Assembly (NCBI GenBank): GCA_026414125.1
Contig: JAOAJQ010000087.1
Coordinates: 1-5,927 of the forward strand
Origin: Thermoproteota archaeon
Lineage (GTDB): Archaea; Thermoproteota; EX4484-205; JAAOZP01
DNA length: 5,927 nucleotides
Direction of reading: 5' to 3'
Shown here: positions 3,305 through 5,927 of the stretch, piece after piece
Layout: each line of letters begins with the position of its first letter
Numbering within the stretch: position 1 is the stretch's first letter
Position numbers and translations under genes: made by a program
The notes under the pieces: model-generated
Database searches by the model: none
The model's input: only the letters and a program-made list of their open reading frames with translations
Told to the model about the DNA's origin: nothing

Positions 3305-5927
3305 TTAGAAGCCGAGCTCAACCATCATCCTCTTAGCAACATAGTAGGGAAGCACATGGGCGCTCGGGTTTTCAACAGGCGTCCCATGGTTTTCAACAGC
3401 AATCGCCAGCGTGTTCTCACCCTTAAGGAATGGTTCAGGCATGTAGAAGTCTGTCTGCGGTCCTTTATCCATGTATCTGCCTATGAGCTCACCGTTCAAG
3501 AATATTTTACACTTCAAACCCATGTTTCTCAGCCTAAGCATAAGCGGGGAAACGGTGTTCTCCTCAAGCCTGCTCGCAAACCTTCTCCTAAGCCACACTA
3601 TACCCCTTCTTTTCAAAGCCTCGGAAAGGCTGCTGACGCTCCACTTCGAGTCTTCGAAGCCAGGTTTAAACCAGCCCTCCCTCTCCCCGATAAGTCCCTG
3701 AGAAACCCTCCAGCCTTCTTCAAGAGAAGCTTCGAACATTTTCAGACACGGGTCTCTCCAAGCCCTAGCATCCGGAAAGTTCTCCAGCATGATGATGAAC
3801 TCGTTAACCCCTGGTTTCACTAGGCGCGTCACGTCTACGCCTACGCCTCCCTCGTCCACGTAGAGGGTTTCAACATGCTTCCCGTTGACTATGATGATGA
3901 GCCTGCCCCAAGAGGGGAGGCCGCCCGGGATAACTAGGCAGGTTTTCCCAAGCTTCTCCGAGAGCTCAGCAACGTATTTCAAAAGGATCAGGCCCCTCTG
4001 GCCGGCTGGCTCCACACCGCTTTCAAGCCGCCTCCATTCTCCTGTGAAAACTTCCTCGGGAAGAACATCCAGAGGCCTGTTTAGAAGCATAGCGTAGTCC
4101 ACGGCCGCAGGTAGACCCGGTTTCAAAAAGCTTTCAACGGTTAAAACCTTGAACAGAGGGTTTCTCAGAGCAAGCTCCTCCTCTCTCCCCACGTAGACAG
4201 GCTGGTTCAACCCGTTTGCAAGCGGGATGAGGCTGTCGTTCCTGTGCCCTGTTGACTCGACGAGTAGGAGTAGCTCGTTAACCCCTGTTCTGAGAACACT
4301 CCTGTCAGCCTCAAGCCTAAGCGTATGCTTACCGTGTCCGAGGAGCCTGCCGTTTAGAAACACGGTTACGTAGTCGTTAACCCTAGGTATGAAGATCACA
4401 ACCTTTTCCTCCCCCGGTTTAACGGTGAAGCTGTTCAAATACCAGATGTGCCCGTTTCCCGTCATGCCGAGCGCCTCAGGCGGGGTTATTCCGCTCATGT
4501 TAACCCATTTCCCGCGTCTAACCTCCTCCAGATCCTCAACCATGGTTCTCCAGCCTTCGTTGAGACTAACGGTTTCCTCCTTGAACTCTTCCTCGGGAAG
4601 CGTGAAAGAGTAGACCCATTTCTCCCCGTCGTACGCGCCTGAGACACGCCTACCGTTCACCTCAGTCTTCCTAGGTTTCCAGGGGACGATTATTGAAACC
4701 CGTCTATCATCCTCCTTCTTGAGCTCTATGCTCATCCTCAGGGTGTCGCTGCTTGAAGAGTATTCCCGGAGAAGGCTGAAGCCCGAGACTATTGTGATCC
4801 TCTTCCCCCAGTGTTCAGCAAACCATGTTCTTGAGGCGCGCTGCCTGCTTAACGCGATGAGAAGCAGCCTAGGGGGCGTTGTTCCCACGGTGCTTATGTA
4901 ATCCTCGTCTAAGATTTTGAAGCTCACTGTCTCCCTTGCGCCGCTGGGGTGTACCAGCGTTGCCTCATGCTGCTCACCAGGCTCACCGTAGAGAATAAGT
5001 ATTGTCCTACCGTTAAGATCGTAAGAGTAGAAAACCTGGCATGTTGAAAACTCGAGGACCCAGCCGTTAGCCAGCTTAACGTTAAACGGTAGAACTAAAG
5101 CTTTCCTAGCTCCAACAGCAATCCTCCTGGCCCCGAGGCTTTTCAAGCGGAGCTCCGTCTCAACAGGATGAGTGTTCATGTTTGAGACAAGGATGAATGC
5201 TTCCCCATTCCTTGTTCTCGCGGAAACCCTTACACCAGGAGTGTCACACTCGACAAGAGTCTTGTCCATGGCGGAGGAGGCGAAGAACTCGTTGAAAGAT
5301 TCGAGCAGGCCTCCCATGAGCCTTATGGTCCAGTATCTTTCCCCGAGCTCACCCCATTCCCTGACAGCAGCTTGGTAGTCGTAGGTTGATGCGATGTTTT
5401 TCCCAGTCCAGTATCCGAAGTTGGTTCCGCCGTGAAACATGTAGAAGCTGACGAGGCTGAAGCCTTCGAAAACCATTGTTTTAAGAAGCATGTCTGTCCA
5501 CTCAGCTGGGATATCGCCCCTGTCTGTGGGAAGCCTTCCGCCGAAGGATGTGAACCATCCTCCTTCAAACTCCATTATCATCCTAGGCTTACCCGGCTGC
5601 TCCGCGGCGATGCTGGCAGCCTCGTTCAGAGGCCAGTCTAGCGCCCAAGGGTCGGGGTATATGTCTATAGAGTCTATGACCTGCGTTCCCCTCAGGAACC
5701 TATCAACATTGTGAACAATAGGAATGTCTACACCCCTCTCCCTCGCAGCCTCGTAGAGCCTTAATAGATATGGCACGTTTCCCCAGAAATACTCGTTCTC
5801 AATCTGGAAGAGTATTACGCTTCCTCCTCTCGTAGCTAGGTGCCTCCTTATCTCTGGAATAACGTGATCGTAGTATCTTAAAGCGTGCCTCATGAAGCCT
5901 TCGTCAAGGCTTCTCGGAATAATGCTC
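3305..5927 (-). CDS. GH35 glycoside hydrolase, beta-galactosidase type (5' partial)
   Basis: The frame runs from TAA (3307-3305) to the window edge without a stop. Eleven residues (SIIPRSLDEGF) precede the ATG at 5893, so that ATG is internal and the N-terminus is missing. GH35 enzymes release terminal beta-linked sugars with retention; characterised members act on galactosides, and archaeal GlmA-type members act on glucosaminides. Numbered from the 5893 Met: the catalytic acid/base is Glu34 in QIENEY, and the nucleophile should be Glu108 in MEFEGGWFTSFGG, aligned with SEFYTGW of GLB1. FHGGTNFG (153-160) and TYDYQAAVREWGELGERY (170-187) are further GH35 hallmarks. After the barrel (to about 200) come beta-rich linker domains (about 200-440), then three galactose-binding-like modules marked by VFLNGRLLG (511-519), IIVNGKHVE (667-675) and IFLNGELIGRY (797-807). 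Full length probably exceeds 1,000 residues. Substrate and export cannot be decided here. Confidence 0.93.
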   Translation of the reverse strand, partial: SIIPRSLDEGFMRHALRYYDHVIPEIRRHLATRGGSVILFQIENEYFWGNVPYLLRLYEAARERGVDIPIVHNVDRFLRGTQVIDSIDIYPDPWALDWPLNEAASIAAEQPGKPRMIMEFEGGWFTSFGGRLPTDRGDIPAEWTDMLLKTMVFEGFSLVSFYMFHGGTNFGYWTGKNIASTYDYQAAVREWGELGERYWTIRLMGGLLESFNEFFASSAMDKTLVECDTPGVRVSARTRNGEAFILVSNMNTHPVETELRLKSLGARRIAVGARKALVLPFNVKLANGWVLEFSTCQVFYSYDLNGRTILILYGEPGEQHEATLVHPSGARETVSFKILDEDYISTVGTTPPRLLLIALSRQRASRTWFAEHWGKRITIVSGFSLLREYSSSSDTLRMSIELKKEDDRRVSIIVPWKPRKTEVNGRRVSGAYDGEKWVYSFTLPEEEFKEETVSLNEGWRTMVEDLEEVRRGKWVNMSGITPPEALGMTGNGHIWYLNSFTVKPGEEKVVIFIPRVNDYVTVFLNGRLLGHGKHTLRLEADRSVLRTGVNELLLLVESTGHRNDSLIPLANGLNQPVYVGREEELALRNPLFKVLTVESFLKPGLPAAVDYAMLLNRPLDVLPEEVFTGEWRRLESGVEPAGQRGLILLKYVAELSEKLGKTCLVIPGGLPSWGRLIIIVNGKHVETLYVDEGGVGVDVTRLVKPGVNEFIIMLENFPDARAWRDPCLKMFEASLEEGWRVSQGLIGEREGWFKPGFEDSKWSVSSLSEALKRRGIVWLRRRFASRLEENTVSPLMLRLRNMGLKCKIFLNGELIGRYMDKGPQTDFYMPEPFLKGENTLAIAVENHGTPVENPSAHVLPYYVAKRMMVELGF

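Noticed and set aside
3260..3823. 187-codon frame on the + strand at the GH35 3' end
   Set aside because: Most of it lies opposite the lectin-like C-terminus of the GH35 enzyme, whose family motifs are clear. The + strand product has no recognisable domain and no promoter or ribosome site of note.
270..5586. CCTAGG occurs seven times in the window
   Set aside because: Most copies fall in coding sequence as Pro-Arg or neighbouring codons given the AGG arginine preference, so codon use explains it.
5891..5893. ATG as true start of the GH35 gene
   Set aside because: The frame continues to the window edge, and starting here would remove the first half of the catalytic barrel.
1..5927. CRISPR array, insertion sequence or tRNA
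   Set aside because: No regularly spaced long repeats, transposase motifs or tRNA cloverleaf with a TPsiC-like arm were found on either strand by reading.

Overview
The window looks like a chromosomal segment from a thermophilic archaeon, most likely Thermoproteota (former Crenarchaeota). The evidence is archaeal-style TATA boxes about 26-27 bases upstream of inferred transcript starts, one apparently leaderless gene, AGG/AGA-rich arginine and ATA isoleucine codons, a VapBC pair of the type common in hyperthermophilic archaea, and small two-helix membrane proteins with a WIGYT motif. I cannot name the genus from sequence alone.

Layout. Bases 3-827 (+) are the C-terminal part of a membrane-anchored surface protein: two Ig-like beta-sandwich repeats, a coiled-coil stalk and a C-terminal membrane anchor. 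A TATA box at 909-918 drives a leaderless gene (940-1224, +) for a small two-helix membrane protein. Next on the same strand is a broken gene (1250-1649) with a good ribosome binding site, a signal-anchor helix and one Ig-like domain, read in three frames and so interrupted twice. Converging on it from the other strand is a vapBC toxin-antitoxin operon (vapC 1771-2160, vapB 2157-2348), with its own TATA box and a pair of 30-base-spaced direct repeats that could be its operator. Bases 2390-2663 hold no convincing gene. A second small two-helix protein (2687-2947, -) is a diverged paralogue of the 940-1224 product and has perfect inverted repeats just upstream and just downstream. Bases 2988-3304 are AT-rich and full of short inverted and direct repeats and T-tracts, which fits a terminator region for the last gene. 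That gene fills 3305 to the window end (-): a 5'-truncated GH35 glycosidase (beta-galactosidase or exo-beta-glucosaminidase type) with both catalytic glutamates visible and three C-terminal lectin-like beta-sandwich modules.

How the parts relate. The left third looks like a cell-surface locus: a stalk-type anchored protein, a small membrane protein, and a decayed Ig-like protein that was probably co-transcribed with it. The vapBC pair is a self-contained defence or stability module. The GH35 enzyme is a large glycan-degrading protein whose N-terminus, and so its export signal or lack of one, lies outside the window. I see no sequence proof that these parts form one system. The points most worth following are the duplicated WIGYT membrane proteins, the frameshifted surface gene, and the regulatory repeats. 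I found no tRNA, rRNA, CRISPR array, insertion sequence or origin.
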